Below, piece by piece: positions 7,346-7,449 of a stretch of 7,449 nucleotides of DNA. Every line of letters begins with the position of its first letter. Within the stretch, counting starts at the first letter, position 1. Source of the stretch: an uncultured Eubacteriales bacterium (GTDB lineage: Bacteria > Bacillota > Clostridia > Oscillospirales > Acutalibacteraceae). The stretch is taken from positions 1 through 7,449 of the forward strand of contig ONIF01000089.1 of assembly GCA_900317795.1 (NCBI GenBank), given 5' to 3'. Position numbers and translations under genes: made by a program. The notes beneath the pieces are model-generated. The model was not told where the DNA came from and ran no database searches. It saw only the letters and a program-made list of their open reading frames with translations.

Positions 7346-7449
7346 AACGGCAGATATGGCAAGACCGATTCATACTGCTTCGCCAGTGCGGTTGCAAAGT
7401 ACCATGCAATCATCATGTTGACGTAGTATTCCTCCGACCTGACCTCGGC
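7339..7449 (-). pseudogene. Fragment of an AlkD-like DNA alkylation repair protein, cut off near its C-terminus
   Basis: Reading the minus strand from the window edge gives 36 codons and a TGA (7341-7339). The peptide contains EEYYVNMMIAWYFATALAKQ and then YESVLPYL, which resembles the HEAT-like C-terminal part of the DNA alkylation repair (AlkD) family. Family members normally continue past this point, but here the frame goes PLC and stops. The last 20 or so codons overlap the open DUF58 frame. Codon choice (GAG, GTC, CTG, GCG) is more GC-rich than in the neighbouring genes. I infer that alkylation-repair sequence has been joined to the DUF58 gene within about 7345-7373. The family call rests on recognition of a short peptide and needs a search. 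Confidence 0.6.

Overview
The window looks like low-to-mid GC Firmicutes DNA, most likely from a gut-type Clostridia (Ruminococcaceae/Oscillospiraceae-like). This is inferred from the AT-rich composition, strong GGAGG-type ribosome binding sites, A/T-rich intrinsic terminators and the protein families present: a heterodimeric ABC exporter, an RsuA-type pseudouridine synthase, a MsmK/UgpC-like sugar ATPase and a DUF58-transglutaminase pair. No RNA genes, CRISPR arrays, insertion sequences or phage genes are visible.

Left part, plus strand (1-2679): the last 61 codons of one ABC exporter half-transporter overlap by 4 bases the start of a second, complete half-transporter (183-1931). Their motifs fit an asymmetric heterodimeric exporter of the TM287/288 type: the first subunit has Gln at the switch-His position, and the second has a normal Walker B Glu and switch His but a non-canonical LSQGQ signature. 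A short heptamer repeat that puts stops in all six frames separates the pair from an RsuA-like 16S rRNA pseudouridine synthase (1972-2679), which is followed by a weak AT-rich hairpin terminator.

Middle, plus strand (2680-4046): a roughly 200-base intergenic region holds the terminator, a tentative promoter and a perfect palindrome that could be an operator. It leads into a stand-alone sugar-importer ATPase (2877-3989) with a very good ribosome binding site and C-rich codon choice. It has no permease or binding-protein neighbours, as expected for a shared ATPase that serves several importers. A 14-bp perfect hairpin flanked by A and T tracts serves as a bidirectional terminator between this gene and the convergent operon.

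Right part, minus strand (4047-7449): a DUF58 protein gene overlaps by 4 bases a large membrane protein with an external transglutaminase-like domain. This is the usual core of the MoxR-DUF58-transglutaminase cluster. The transglutaminase has Ser where the catalytic Cys is expected, with His and Asp retained. The DUF58 gene lacks its normal N-terminus. Immediately upstream, in another frame, is a fragment that reads as the C-terminal part of an AlkD-like DNA alkylation repair protein, with more GC-rich codons. This looks like a genuine rearrangement or an assembly/amplification chimera.

The two points most worth checking are the junction at about 7345-7373 and the Cys-to-Ser transglutaminase. 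Nothing in the window is convincing as a wholly new system.
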